NCBI GenBank assembly: GCA_000470535.1
Contig: CBRG010000172.1
Coordinates: 1-33,789 of the forward strand
Length of the DNA stretch: 33,789 nucleotides
DNA from: Streptomyces sp. AW19M42
GTDB taxonomy: Bacteria > Actinomycetota > Actinomycetes > Streptomycetales > Streptomycetaceae
Direction of reading: 5' to 3'
The position numbers were made by a program, and so were the translations under genes. The notes beneath the pieces were generated by a model. The model worked only from the letters and a program-made list of their open reading frames with translations. It made no database searches and had not been told where the DNA came from. This document shows positions 25,163 to 33,414 of this stretch, in pieces. The number at the start of each line of letters is the position of its first letter. Within the stretch, counting starts at the first letter, position 1.

Positions 25163-26263
25163 TCAGCGTCGGGCGGCGTCCGCCATCCGCTGCTCGGCGA
25201 TCCGGTCGGCTGCGGCGGCCGGCGGAATGCCATCGATCTTCGCACGTGCGAATATGGCCAGCGTCGTGTCGAAGATCTTCGTAGCCTTGGCCCGGCACCG
25301 GTCGAAGTCGAAGCCGTTCAGCTCGTCCGCGACCTGGATGACGCCGCCGGCGTTCACCACGTAATCGGGGGCGTAGAGGATCGAGCGGTCCGCCAGATCC
25401 TTCTCCACGCCCGGGTGAGCAAGCTGGTTGTTGGCCGCGCCACACACCACGGAGGCGGTGAGCACCGGAACGGTCTCGTCGTTGAGCGCGCCGCCGAGCG
25501 CGCACGGGGCGTAGATGTCCAGGCCCTCGGTACGGATCAGCGTCTCGGTGTCCGCCGCCACGGCGACCCCGGGGTGCCTCTCGGTGATCCGGCGCACGGA
25601 TTCCTCGCGCACATCGGTGATCGTGACCTCCGCGCCGTCCGCCAGCAGGTGCTCGACCAGGTGGTGGCCGACCTTGCCGACTCCGGCGACCCCCACTTTC
25701 CGGCCACGCAGCGTCGGGTCGCCCCAGAGGTGCTGGGCCGAGGCCCGCATGCCCTGGAAGACGCCGAACGCGGTGAGCACGGAGGAGTCGCCGGCGCCGC
25801 CGTTCTCGGGGGAGCGGCCGGTGGTCCAGCGGCACTCGCGGGCCACGACGTCCATGTCTGCGACGTAGGTGCCGACATCGCAGGCCGTCACGTAGCGGCC
25901 GCCGAGCGAGGCCACGGCCCTGCCGTAGGCCAGGAGCAGTTCGGCCCGCCGGTCACCCTCGAAGGCTTCCGGGTCCCCGATGATGACGGCCTTGCCGCCA
26001 CCGTGGTCGAGCCCGGCCAGGGCGTTCTTGTACGACATGCCGCGCGCGAGGTTCAGCGCGTCCACGACGGCCGCCTGTTCGGAGGCGTACGGATAGAAGC
26101 GGGTACCGCCCAGGGCCGGGCCCAGGGCGGTGGAGTGGATGGCGATCACGGCCTTGAGGCCGCTGGCACGGTCCTGACAGAGCACGACTTGTTCGTGGCC
26201 CCCCTGATCCGAGTGGAACAGGGTGTGCAGTGCGTCGACAGGCTCGCCGGTCACATCGGTCAC
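25163..26263 (-). CDS. vdh: valine dehydrogenase (branched-chain amino acid dehydrogenase)
   Basis: Encodes 366 aa, the length of Streptomyces valine dehydrogenase. It deaminates valine, leucine and isoleucine with NAD+, feeding branched precursors to fatty acids and polyketides. [37 protein letters not shown] (with the catalytic lysine) and [20 protein letters not shown] form the catalytic domain. [18 protein letters not shown] is the Rossmann loop, and [11 protein letters not shown] follows. The start is GTG 26263 (MTDVTGEP) with GGGAG 8 nt before it; the TTG at 26278 overlaps that ribosome site. The position two genes from bldC is as in other Streptomyces. Confidence 0.96.
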   Translation of the reverse strand: MTDVTGEPVDALHTLFHSDQGGHEQVVLCQDRASGLKAVIAIHSTALGPALGGTRFYPYASEQAAVVDALNLARGMSYKNALAGLDHGGGKAVIIGDPEAFEGDRRAELLLAYGRAVASLGGRYVTACDVGTYVADMDVVARECRWTTGRSPENGGAGDSSVLTAFGVFQGMRASAQHLWGDPTLRGRKVGVAGVGKVGHHLVEHLLADGAEVTITDVREESVRRITERHPGVAVAADTETLIRTEGLDIYAPCALGGALNDETVPVLTASVVCGAANNQLAHPGVEKDLADRSILYAPDYVVNAGGVIQVADELNGFDFDRCRAKATKIFDTTLAIFARAKIDGIPPAAAADRIAEQRMADAARR

Positions 26264-26444
26264 TGTGGTGACTCCCAATTACGAAGCGGCGGAAAGGCCC
26301 TCCTGAAGGTGGGGAGAGCCCCGGACCGCCCGGCGCGGACAGTCCGTGGCAAGAGCTTAAGGCCGCCCGTGCCGCCCCGGCGGAGATCTGATCCGGTGCC
26401 GCGGATCACCCACGACCGGAGTACGGGCGTGACACGATCGCTGC

Positions 26445-27290
26445 ATGTCGGTGGTGTCTTCGGTGCTCGTCCCATACGCGTCCTACCTCCGGGTCTACGA
26501 GCCACTGGCGGCCTTCCCGGAGGCCGAACGCGCGCACTGGGCGCGCTACGCGGGCCGTGACCTGATCCCCACGGCCCAGGACGAACTGCGCCGTTCGCTG
26601 GCCGACTTGGCGGCGACCCCGCCGGTGGGTGTGCCGGCCCACGAGAGCGCCGACGCGTTCGTCGCGGAGGTGGACGGGGTGGTGTGCGTCTGCCCGTGGC
26701 GGACCAGGCTGCGCGGCTGGCTGGCGCTGGACGGCCTCGTGGACATGTTTCCCGGGCCGGTGCTCGACGTGGTGCTGCCCCCGGTGGTGCGCGGGCAGGC
26801 CGTCGCGGATCACGAGCGCTGGTCGGAGCGCAATCCGGACGCCCGGCCCTGGATCAGGACGGCGGTGTGGCAGGTCCCGGTGCGCTGGTTCGTCCTGGTC
26901 TCGGACGAGGAGCGCGAGTACCGGCCGGGGGACGAGGACGGCGAGCCGGCCGTGCTGCGGTACCGGACGCCGATGGTCCAGGCGCGCCGCCGGCTCGCGC
27001 GGGGGCTGAAGACGCTGCGCGAGACGATGGACGAGGGGCCGCTCACCGAGGGCCTGGTGGACGTCGGCCGGTGGCTGGAGGAGTTCCATCCGCGCGCACT
27101 GGTCGAGCTGGACTACGGCGGGCTGGTGCACGCCCTGCCGGCGAAGCATCTGGCCGCGGACCGGAGTGCCGCGGATGTGGCCGAGAGCATCGCGGCGCTG
27201 CGGGCCGGTGACGCCGAGGGAGCGAGCGAGGCGTACTTCCGCCTTTCGGAGCGCTGGAGGTCCGTAAGGGAGCGTCAGTACGCGAACTGA
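26445..27290 (+). CDS. conserved actinobacterial protein of unknown function
   Basis: Encodes 281 aa. I know it only as the gene found between vdh and bldC. It is soluble by sequence, with no signal peptide, TM helix or cofactor motif. Notable blocks are LVPYASYLRVYEPLAAFPEA, VVCVCPWRTRLRGWLALDGL, and RTAVWQVPVRWFVLVSDEER, which look like a conserved beta-rich core. The second half is helical (ARRRLARGLKTLRETMDEG). ATG 26445 has a -10-like CACGAT ending 6 nt before it and no ribosome site, so it may be leaderless. Its stop lies in an 11-bp tandem duplication. Confidence 0.8.
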   Translation: MSVVSSVLVPYASYLRVYEPLAAFPEAERAHWARYAGRDLIPTAQDELRRSLADLAATPPVGVPAHESADAFVAEVDGVVCVCPWRTRLRGWLALDGLVDMFPGPVLDVVLPPVVRGQAVADHERWSERNPDARPWIRTAVWQVPVRWFVLVSDEEREYRPGDEDGEPAVLRYRTPMVQARRRLARGLKTLRETMDEGPLTEGLVDVGRWLEEFHPRALVELDYGGLVHALPAKHLAADRSAADVAESIAALRAGDAEGASEAYFRLSERWRSVRERQYAN

Positions 27291-27303
27291 CGGCGAACTG
27301 ACG
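27282..27303 (+). repeat. 11-bp tandem duplication across a stop codon
   Basis: GCGAACTGACG at 27282-27292 is repeated at 27293-27303. The first copy carries the TGA stop (27288-27290). Confidence 0.9.
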
Positions 27304-27775
27304 AGCGATGAACCTGCGTCCCGTGTGACACGTGAGGGTGAAGAGGCGGAAGCATACTTCCGTTGTCGTAGGACCTACGTCCCGAACCGGGCCTTTGCCT
27401 CAAGCGTGATGGATAGCACTTACGGGGCTCTTGCGCCCTTACCTACTCCTCGTGCCAAAATAGGACAAGGAGTCCGGTGAGGGCTCCGTTCGTCCAAGTA
27501 TGGGCGAAGTGCTCTGCATTGCGCTCTATAGGGGGTCTGACGACTCCTGATCGCTCTGTGACTGATCGTCACGGTGGTGTGACTGTCCGCTATGGCATGG
27601 TCCATCGGCATCCGTCGCTGATGAACACCTGGGAGGGCAATTCCATCGGTTTGGCCGACGTGGCTGGACGGATGGTGTAGTTGTAGTGCCGAGGACAAGC
27701 CGTTCGTCCTATAACCGACTCGGCCCGCGTCCGCCATTTCGGGCGACGTGGGTCAAGGTGCAGAATTTAGAGGAA
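27304..27775 (+). promoter_or_regulatory. long bldC upstream region
   Basis: No convincing gene in about 470 bp of lower-than-average GC. TGTGACTG occurs at 27557-27564 and 27578-27585 (21 bp apart), with GTCAC between, making GTGAC-TGATC-GTCAC at 27558-27572. A hairpin near 27724-27752 (GCGT-C-CGCC with GGCG-ACGT) and -10-like TATAGG (27527) and TATAAC (27710) lie in it. AATT occurs at about 27640 and 27764. I cannot pick the start site. Confidence 0.45.
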
Positions 27776-27797
27776 AGAACCGAGATGGTTCGGTTCT
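27776..27797 (+). promoter_or_regulatory. hairpin just before the bldC ribosome site
   Basis: AGAACCGA (27776-27783) pairs with TCGGTTCT (27790-27797), 8 bp with a 6-nt loop. The ribosome site GAGGAGG follows at 27801-27807. The hairpin could tune translation or be a DNA operator. Confidence 0.5.
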
Positions 27798-27813
27798 CCC
27801 GAGGAGGCCGCTC

Positions 27814-28020
27814 ATGACCGCTCGCACCCCTGATGCCGAGCCGCTGCTGACCCCGGCTGAGGTTGCCACGATGTTCCGCGTGGACCCGAAGACGGTTACC
27901 CGTTGGGCCAAGGCTGGCAAGCTCACGTCCATCCGCACGCTCGGTGGACATCGCCGGTACCGCGAGGCAGAGGTCCGCGCACTGCTTGCGGGTATTCCGC
28001 AGCAGCGCAGCGAGGCCTGA
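27814..28020 (+). CDS. bldC: developmental regulator BldC (MerR-like DNA-binding protein)
   Basis: Encodes 68 aa. It is a single MerR-type winged-helix DNA-binding domain without an effector domain. LLTPAEVATMFRVDPKTVTR holds the helix-turn-helix and SIRTLGGHRRYREAEVRAL the wing; this is the BldC sequence. BldC binds AT-rich direct repeats cooperatively and holds back sporulation genes during vegetative growth. The start is ATG 27814 with a strong GAGGAGG. A textbook terminator follows at 28148-28190. Identification is firm from sequence and from the neighbours vdh and hrpA. Confidence 0.97.
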   Translation: MTARTPDAEPLLTPAEVATMFRVDPKTVTRWAKAGKLTSIRTLGGHRRYREAEVRALLAGIPQQRSEA

Positions 28021-28094
28021 AAAACCCCTGTCGCCGCAGCACAACTGGGCTTTTGGGTCCCCCAACCCGTATAGCCCACCCATAGCTCCATATG

Positions 28095-28121
28095 ACGGGC
28101 GCCCGCCCCAACGGGCGCCGT
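28095..28121 (+). terminator. GC-rich hairpin after bldC
   Basis: ACGG(G)CGCCCG pairs with CGGGCGCCGT across CCCAA, one bulged G, 75 nt after the bldC stop. No U tract. Confidence 0.4.
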
Positions 28122-28147
28122 ACCTGTGCGATGCAGGTCACGTCGTC

Positions 28148-28190
28148 AGATCGCGCTGGACTCCGCCGGGTCCAGCGCGATCTTTTTTTT
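28148..28190 (+). terminator. intrinsic terminator with U8 tract downstream of bldC
   Basis: 14-bp perfect stem (28148-28161 with 28170-28183), 8-nt loop, then eight T (28183-28190). U-tract terminators are uncommon in Streptomyces. It ends either bldC mRNA or a small RNA from its 3' region. Confidence 0.93.
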
Positions 28191-28534
28191 GCGCACGTGT
28201 CCGGCCGCGATCCGGGCCCCGGTCCGTGACTTCCTGCCCGTTCGGGCGCTGGGAAACCGGACGCCCGGTTGGCTCCCGATGGGTCTCGTGCGGGCTTGCT
28301 CGGGTCTGTGCGGGACTGTGCGTCCTCGTCCCGGGAAGGTCGGGCCGGGACGGTTCGGGGCCTCCTGGGCGGGTCCCGTCGGAGTGGTGCAATTGCACAT
28401 ATTAAATTCGCCAGTTGTAGGAAGGGTGTAAAGCCACCCCTTCTCGAAACTGTTTCGGTGACTCCCGTCACACGACAGAACTCTTGCCAAGTACGAGCCT
28501 GCCACTGCATGGGGGTGCGAGAGCACGCCATTGG
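28191..28534. other. non-coding stretch with four consecutive inverted repeats
   Basis: 28191-28385 is GC-rich and featureless. Then come GTGCAATTGCAC (28387-28398, perfect), GAAGGGTG/CACCCCTTC (28421-28443, one bulge), CGAAACTGTTTCG (28445-28457, perfect) and GTGAC-TCCC-GTCAC (28458-28471). On the minus strand TTTACA and GAATTT are 17 bp apart, a possible promoter. It may be the 3' end of the gene starting at 29131, an RNA, or a cluster of operators. Confidence 0.5.
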
Positions 28535-29131
28535 TCACGTGGCGGGAGGACTTTCGTCCCCTGCCCGCCGGTCGACGGATTGGCCGTCACGGAGCGGCCC
28601 CGAGCATCCCGGTGACGGTGCGTCGACGCGCGGCGGTGGTGGGGCGGTGCCAGGGGTCGCCCCGACGGCCCGTGTCGCGCCCTTCCGGGGCCCTGTGGGC
28701 GGCCCGGACGGACCGGCTGGCTCCTCGGTCGGTCCGGTCACCGGAGGGGCCGTCACAGGCTCCATGGCGAGCCGCAGCAGCCGGGCGCAGACCGCGCAGT
28801 GCCGGGTGAGGTGGCGGTAGCCGGTGGCGGCCGCCAGATGGGCGCGCAGCAGGGCGCGGATCTCGTGCCGGGGCGTACTCCGCGCCCCCATCCGGCGCCG
28901 CACCGGTTCGCGGGAGCCCGCCGCGGTCGACGGGCCCGTCGTACCCGCCGTGGCCGCCGTGGCCGTTTTGGCGGACGTGCCCGCAGCGGCCGTCCCGAGC
29001 CCCTCGCCGGCCCGGAACCCCTCGCCGGCCCGGAACCCCTCGTCGGACCGGGGCTCGCCGCCGGCCCGGATCTTCTCGTCGGACCGGGGCCCCTCGTCGG
29101 CCCGGAACCCCTCGTCCGTGGATGCCGCCAT
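28535..29131 (-). CDS. DUF6274-like protein with HxxxHCxxC motif
   Basis: Encodes 198 aa from ATG 29131 with GGGAGG upstream. The conserved core is RHEIRALLRAHLAAATGYRH then LTRHCAVCARLLRLAMEP, about 33 residues. Its His/Cys spacing (H-x3-H-C-x2-C) could bind zinc and resembles, but does not match, the HxxxCxxC motif of zinc anti-sigma factors. The N-terminal 65 residues are repetitive (EGFRA, DEGPRS, GEGFRA) and the C-terminal third is Pro/Thr/Gly-rich; both are low complexity and likely variable between strains. The family assignment is from memory of a Streptomyces family near bldC. Function unknown. Confidence 0.7.
   Translation of the reverse strand: MAASTDEGFRADEGPRSDEKIRAGGEPRSDEGFRAGEGFRAGEGLGTAAAGTSAKTATAATAGTTGPSTAAGSREPVRRRMGARSTPRHEIRALLRAHLAAATGYRHLTRHCAVCARLLRLAMEPVTAPPVTGPTEEPAGPSGPPTGPRKGATRAVGATPGTAPPPPRVDAPSPGCSGPLRDGQSVDRRAGDESPPAT
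29001..29115 (-). repeat. 18-bp-type coding repeats in the DUF6274-like gene
   Basis: Units related to CCCCTCGCCGGCCCGGAA recur about six times on the + strand. They encode the EGFRAGEGFRA-type N-terminal repeats on the minus strand. Confidence 0.7.
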
Positions 29132-29171
29132 CCGCGCCACCTCCCGGTGGATGCGCGCTGCCCCGCGCCGG

Positions 29172-29196
29172 GAAAACAGGGGCAGCCCCTGTTTTC
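29172..29196. promoter_or_regulatory. 25-bp perfect palindrome upstream of the DUF6274-like gene
   Basis: Arms GAAAACAGGGGC (29172-29183) and GCCCCTGTTTTC (29185-29196) around one A. It is 41 bp before ATG 29131. A minus-strand -35-like TTGACT lies at 29226-29221. It may be an operator or, as RNA, a terminator with A/U-rich base. Confidence 0.6.
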
Positions 29197-29232
29197 TGAG
29201 TACTCGTCGGCGGCCACCGGAGTCAATACGCG

Positions 29233-29265
29233 CGAAAGCCCGGATCCAGGGGATCCGGGCTTTCG
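29233..29265 (-). terminator. terminator of tRNA-Asp
   Basis: 15-bp perfect stem (29233-29247 with 29251-29265), loop AGG, 6 nt beyond the tRNA 3' end. Confidence 0.9.
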
Positions 29266-29271
29266 TTACTG

Positions 29272-29346
29272 CGGTCCTGACGGGATTTGAACCCGCGGCC
29301 TCCACCTTGACAGGGTGGCGAGCACTCCAAACTGCTCCACAGGACC
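29272..29346 (-). tRNA. tRNA-Asp(GUC)
   Basis: 75 nt on the minus strand. The acceptor GGTCCTG pairs with CAGGACC and the discriminator is G. The anticodon arm CCACC-CTGTCAA-GGTGG has anticodon GUC. The T-arm GCGGG-TTCAAAT-CCCGT is canonical. CCA is not encoded. Confidence 0.97.
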
Positions 29347-29385
29347 AGGTTTTCGCTGCTGCCTTGCGGCTGGCTGCGAAGACAG

Positions 29386-29391
29386 ACTCTA
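29386..29391 (-). promoter_or_regulatory. -10 hexamer for tRNA-Asp
   Basis: TAGAGT (minus strand) 40 nt before the tRNA, followed by CTG exactly as at tRNA-Gly(UCC). A -35-like TCGACC is 18 bp upstream. Confidence 0.55.
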
Positions 29392-29423
29392 CAGGAGGTC
29401 AGAGGGTGCGGTCGACCTCACTT

Positions 29424-29453
29424 CCGGTGGCCGGCCGGTCACCCGGCCACCGG
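29424..29453 (-). terminator. terminator of hrpA
   Basis: 11-bp perfect stem (29424-29434 with 29443-29453), 8-nt loop, 7 nt after the hrpA stop on the minus strand. Confidence 0.8.
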
Positions 29454-29460
29454 CGGGCCG

Positions 29461-32400
29461 CTACGGGGCCGCGGCGTCGATCGCCTTCACGATCCGCTTG
29501 TCGGAGACGGGGAACGCGGTGCCCAGCGCGTGCGCGAAATAGCTCACCCGCAGCTCCTCGATCATCCAGCGGATGTCCAGGACCTCCTGCGGAACCGGCC
29601 TGCCCTGCGGCAGCTGTTCGAGCAGCCAGGCGTACTCGTCCTGCATCTCGTGGACCTTCTCCATGCGCGCGGTGTCGCGCTGGACGTTGGTCGGCATCTG
29701 CTGGAGCCGCCGGTCCTCCGCGACCAGGTAGCGCATCAGATCGGGCAGCCTGCGCAGCCCGGTCGCGGTGACGAACCCGGGCGGGACGAGACGGGCGAGG
29801 TGCTCCCGTACGTCGGTGACGTTGTTGATCAGGACCAGACTGCTGGTCGCCTTCAGTCGGCGCTCGCACGCCTGCCAGGCCGCCAGGACCTGCTGGACCT
29901 GGCCGACCGTGCGGACGGTCAGGTCCACCAGGTCGGCGCGCACCTTGTCGTACAGCTTCCGAAACGACGCCTCGTCCCAGGCGGGGCCGCCGTGCGCGGC
30001 GATCAGCCGGTCGGCCGCGGCGGTCGCGCAGTCGTCGAAGAGCGCCTGGATGGAGCCGTGCGGGTTGCGGGACAGGGCCAGCTTCTGCTGGTTGGTCAGC
30101 TTGTCGGACGCGAACTTCGCCGGGTTCACCGGGATGTTCAGCAGGATCAGCTTCCGGGTGCCGCGCCACATCGCCTGCTGCTGCTCGGCCTCGGTGTCGA
30201 AGAGCCGTACGGCGATGGTCTCCCCCTGGTCGACGAGGGCCGGGTACGCCTTGACCGGCTGGCCCGCCCGCCGCGTCTCGAAGACCCGGTCCAGCGTGCC
30301 GATCGTCCAGTCCGTGAGGCCGGAACGCTCGATGGACCCGCCGGAGGGACCCGCGGTCGCCGCGGCGGCCTTGGAGAGCGCCTGCCGTGCCTTGGGGCGC
30401 AGCTGCACGCGCAGCGCCTCCAGGTCCTTGTCCTCCGAGACCTTGCGGCGCCGCTCGTCGATGATCCGGAAGGTGATCTTCAGGTGGTCCGGGATCCGGG
30501 TCAGGTCGAAGTCGTCGGCCGTGACCGGGACGCCGACCATCCGCTGGAGTTCGCGGGCCAGGGTGACCGGCAGCGGCTCCTGGAGCGGAACGGCCCGGTC
30601 CAGGAACTTGTCCGCGTAGTTCGGGGCGGGCACGTAGTGCCGGCGGATCGGCTTGGGCAGCGAGCGGATCAGCTCGGTGACCACTTCCTCGCGCAGCCCC
30701 GGGATCTGCCAGTCGAAGCCCTCCGAGGTGACCTGGTTGAGCACCTGGAGCGGGATGTGGACGGTGACGCCGTCGGCGTCCGCGCCGGGCTCGAACTGGT
30801 ACGTCACCCGGAACTTGAGCTTCCCCTGCCGCCAGGAGTCCGGGTAGTCGTCCTTGGTGACGTTCCCGGCCTTCTCGTTGATGAGCATCGAGCGCTCGAA
30901 GTCCAGCGCGTCCGGTTCGTCGCGGCGCTTGTTCTTCCACCAGGAGTCGAAGTGCGCACCCGAGACGACGTGCTCCGGGATGCGCTGGTCGTAGAAGTCG
31001 AACAGCGTCTCGTCGTCCACGAGGATGTCGCGGCGCCGGGCGCGGTGTTCGAGCTCCTCGACCTCGCCCAGGAGCTTGCGGTTGTCGTGGAAGAACTGGT
31101 GATGCGTGCGCCAGTCGCCCTCGACCAGGGCGTTGCGGATGAACAGGTCCCGCGAGGCCTCCTGGTCGATACGGCCGAAATTAATCTTGCGCTGGGCCAC
31201 GATCGGTACGCCGTACAGCGTGACCCGCTCGTACGCCATCACCGCGGCCTGGTCCTTCTCCCAGTGCGGCTCGCTGTAGGTGCGCTTCAGCAGATGCTGG
31301 GCCAGCGGCTCGATCCACTCGGGTTCGACCCGGGCATTGACCCGCGCCCAGAGCCGGGACGTCTCCACCAGCTCCGCCGACATCACGAACCGGGGCTGCT
31401 TCTTGAAGAGCGCAGAGCCGGGGAAGATCGCGAACTTGGCGTTGCGGGCGCCGACGTACTCGTTCTTCTCGGTGTCCTTCAGCCCGATGTGCGAGAGCAG
31501 ACCGGACAGCAGCGAGGTGTGCACCGACTGCTCGGGGGCGGCGGCGTCCGAGGAGTCATCGATCTCCAGCCCCATCTGCTTGGCGACCGTGCGCAGCTGG
31601 GCGTAGATGTCCTGCCATTCGCGGATGCGCAGGAAGTTCAGGTACTCCTGCTTGCACATCCGGCGGAAGCTGGAGGAGCCGCGCTCCTTCTGCTGCTCGC
31701 GGACGTAGCGCCACAGGTTCAGGAACGCCAGGAAGTCGGACGTCTCGTCCTTGAACCGGGCGTGCTGCTGATCGGCCTGCGTCTGCTTCTCGGACGGCCG
31801 CTCGCGCGGGTCCTGGATGGAGAGCGCGGCGGCGATGACCATGACCTCGCGGACACAGCCGTTGCGGTCGGCCTCGATGACCATCCGGGCCAGCCGCGGG
31901 TCCACCGGCAGCTGGGAGAGCTTGCGGCCGAGCGGGGTGAGCAGCTGCCCCTTCTTTCCCTCCCCGGGGGACCTCTCCTCCTGCTCCAGCGCGCCCAGCT
32001 CCTGGAGGAGCTGCACGCCGTCGCGGATGTTGCGGTGGTCCGGCGGGTCGATGAAGGGGAACTTCTCGATGTCGCCCAGGCCGGCCGCGGTCATCTGGAG
32101 GATGACGGAGGCCAGGTTCGTCCGCAGGATCTCCGGGTCGGTGAACTCCGCCCGGGTCAGGAAGTCGTCCTCGGAGTACAGCCGGATGCAGATGCCGTCC
32201 GACGTACGGCCGCAGCGGCCCTTGCGCTGGTTGGCGCTGGCCTGCGAGATCCGCTCGATCGGCAGCCGCTGGACCTTGGTGCGGTGGCTGTAGCGGGAGA
32301 TACGGGCGTTGCCCGGGTCGATCACGTACTTGATGCCGGGGACGGTCAGTGAGGTCTCGGCGACGTTCGTCGCGAGAACGACCCTGCGCCCGGTGTGGCG

Positions 32401-33414
32401 CTGGAACACGCGGTGCTGCTCGGCGTGCGACAGACGTGCGTAGAGAGGGAGTACCTCGGTGTGTCTGAGGTTGCGTTTGCCGAGCGCGTCCGCGGTGTCA
32501 CGGATCTCCCGCTCGCCGGAGAGGAAGACCAGGACGTCACCCGGCCCCTCGCCCTGGAGCTCGTCGACGGCGTCGCAGATCGCGGTGATCTGGTCGCGGT
32601 CGGAGTCCGCTGCGTCTTCTGCGGCCCCCTCCAGGAGGGGCCGATAGCGCACCTCGACCGGATACGTACGCCCACTGACCTCCACGATCGGCGCCTCGCC
32701 GAAGTGGCGCGCGAAGCGCTCCGGGTCGATGGTCGCCGAGGTGATGACGACCTTCAGGTCAGGGCGCTTGGGCAGCAGCCGGGCCAGATAGCCGAGCAGG
32801 AAGTCGATGTTCAGCGACCGCTCGTGGGCCTCGTCGATGATGATCGTGTCGTACGCGAGCAGCTCGCGGTCCGTCTGGATCTCGGCCAGCAGGATGCCGT
32901 CCGTCATCAGCTTGACGAAGGTCGCGTCCTGGCTGACCTGGTCGGTGAACCGGACCTTCCAGCCGACCGCCTCGCCCAGCGGCGTCTTCAGCTCCTCCGC
33001 GATCCGCTCGGCCACCGTGCGGGCGGCGATCCGGCGGGGCTGGGTGTGCCCGATCATGCCGCGGACGCCACGGCCGAGCTCCATGCAGATCTTGGGGATC
33101 TGGGTGGTCTTGCCCGAGCCGGTCTCGCCCGCGACGATCACGACCTGGTGGTCGCGTATCGCCTCCAGGATCTCGTCCTTCTTCTGGCTGACCGGGAGCT
33201 GTTCGGGGTACGTGAGGGCAGGCAGCCGCCCGGCCCGCAGCGGGAGCCGCTCCGCCGCCTTGGTGGCCTGGGCGGCGATCTCGTCCAGCACGCCCTGCTG
33301 GGCCTCTGGCTTACGAATGCGGCGCGCGCCTTCGAGACGTCGGCCGAGCCGGTGGGCGTCGCGCAGCGAGAGCTGCCCGAGCTGGGACTGGAGATCGGCA
33401 AAGGAAGTAGACAT
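29461..33414 (-). CDS. hrpA: ATP-dependent RNA helicase HrpA (DEAH-box)
   Basis: Encodes 1317 aa, the typical length of bacterial HrpA. Helicase motif I is GETGSGKT (96-103), motif Ia includes TQPRRIAARTVAERI, motif II is DEAH (194-197), motif III is SAT (226-228), and motif VI is NQRKGRCGRTSDG. The helicase-associated and OB-fold regions follow. The last 500 residues match the DUF3418 domain found only in HrpA (with ALDFERSMLI, TKDDYPDSWRQG, FEPGADADGVTVHIPLQVL). HrpA rescues or remodels ribosomes and processes mRNA in E. coli; in Streptomyces the role is not known. ATG 33414 has only a weak ribosome site (GGA). The gene is divergent from the secreted-protein gene at 33561. Confidence 0.96.
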   Translation of the reverse strand: MSTSFADLQSQLGQLSLRDAHRLGRRLEGARRIRKPEAQQGVLDEIAAQATKAAERLPLRAGRLPALTYPEQLPVSQKKDEILEAIRDHQVVIVAGETGSGKTTQIPKICMELGRGVRGMIGHTQPRRIAARTVAERIAEELKTPLGEAVGWKVRFTDQVSQDATFVKLMTDGILLAEIQTDRELLAYDTIIIDEAHERSLNIDFLLGYLARLLPKRPDLKVVITSATIDPERFARHFGEAPIVEVSGRTYPVEVRYRPLLEGAAEDAADSDRDQITAICDAVDELQGEGPGDVLVFLSGEREIRDTADALGKRNLRHTEVLPLYARLSHAEQHRVFQRHTGRRVVLATNVAETSLTVPGIKYVIDPGNARISRYSHRTKVQRLPIERISQASANQRKGRCGRTSDGICIRLYSEDDFLTRAEFTDPEILRTNLASVILQMTAAGLGDIEKFPFIDPPDHRNIRDGVQLLQELGALEQEERSPGEGKKGQLLTPLGRKLSQLPVDPRLARMVIEADRNGCVREVMVIAAALSIQDPRERPSEKQTQADQQHARFKDETSDFLAFLNLWRYVREQQKERGSSSFRRMCKQEYLNFLRIREWQDIYAQLRTVAKQMGLEIDDSSDAAAPEQSVHTSLLSGLLSHIGLKDTEKNEYVGARNAKFAIFPGSALFKKQPRFVMSAELVETSRLWARVNARVEPEWIEPLAQHLLKRTYSEPHWEKDQAAVMAYERVTLYGVPIVAQRKINFGRIDQEASRDLFIRNALVEGDWRTHHQFFHDNRKLLGEVEELEHRARRRDILVDDETLFDFYDQRIPEHVVSGAHFDSWWKNKRRDEPDALDFERSMLINEKAGNVTKDDYPDSWRQGKLKFRVTYQFEPGADADGVTVHIPLQVLNQVTSEGFDWQIPGLREEVVTELIRSLPKPIRRHYVPAPNYADKFLDRAVPLQEPLPVTLARELQRMVGVPVTADDFDLTRIPDHLKITFRIIDERRRKVSEDKDLEALRVQLRPKARQALSKAAAATAGPSGGSIERSGLTDWTIGTLDRVFETRRAGQPVKAYPALVDQGETIAVRLFDTEAEQQQAMWRGTRKLILLNIPVNPAKFASDKLTNQQKLALSRNPHGSIQALFDDCATAAADRLIAAHGGPAWDEASFRKLYDKVRADLVDLTVRTVGQVQQVLAAWQACERRLKATSSLVLINNVTDVREHLARLVPPGFVTATGLRRLPDLMRYLVAEDRRLQQMPTNVQRDTARMEKVHEMQDEYAWLLEQLPQGRPVPQEVLDIRWMIEELRVSYFAHALGTAFPVSDKRIVKAIDAAAP

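Noticed and set aside
27477..27680. 67-codon plus-strand frame upstream of bldC
   Set aside because: Third-position GC is low, no ribosome site, and no recognisable protein; it is more likely part of the long leader.
28146..28538. small minus-strand gene beginning near MCNCTTPTGP at about 28400
   Set aside because: The -10-like GAATTT is only 3 nt from the ATG, codon composition is not convincing, and the frame ends inside the terminator stem.
29530..32352. 940-codon plus-strand frame opposite hrpA
   Set aside because: Antisense shadow of hrpA, whose motifs are all present on the other strand.
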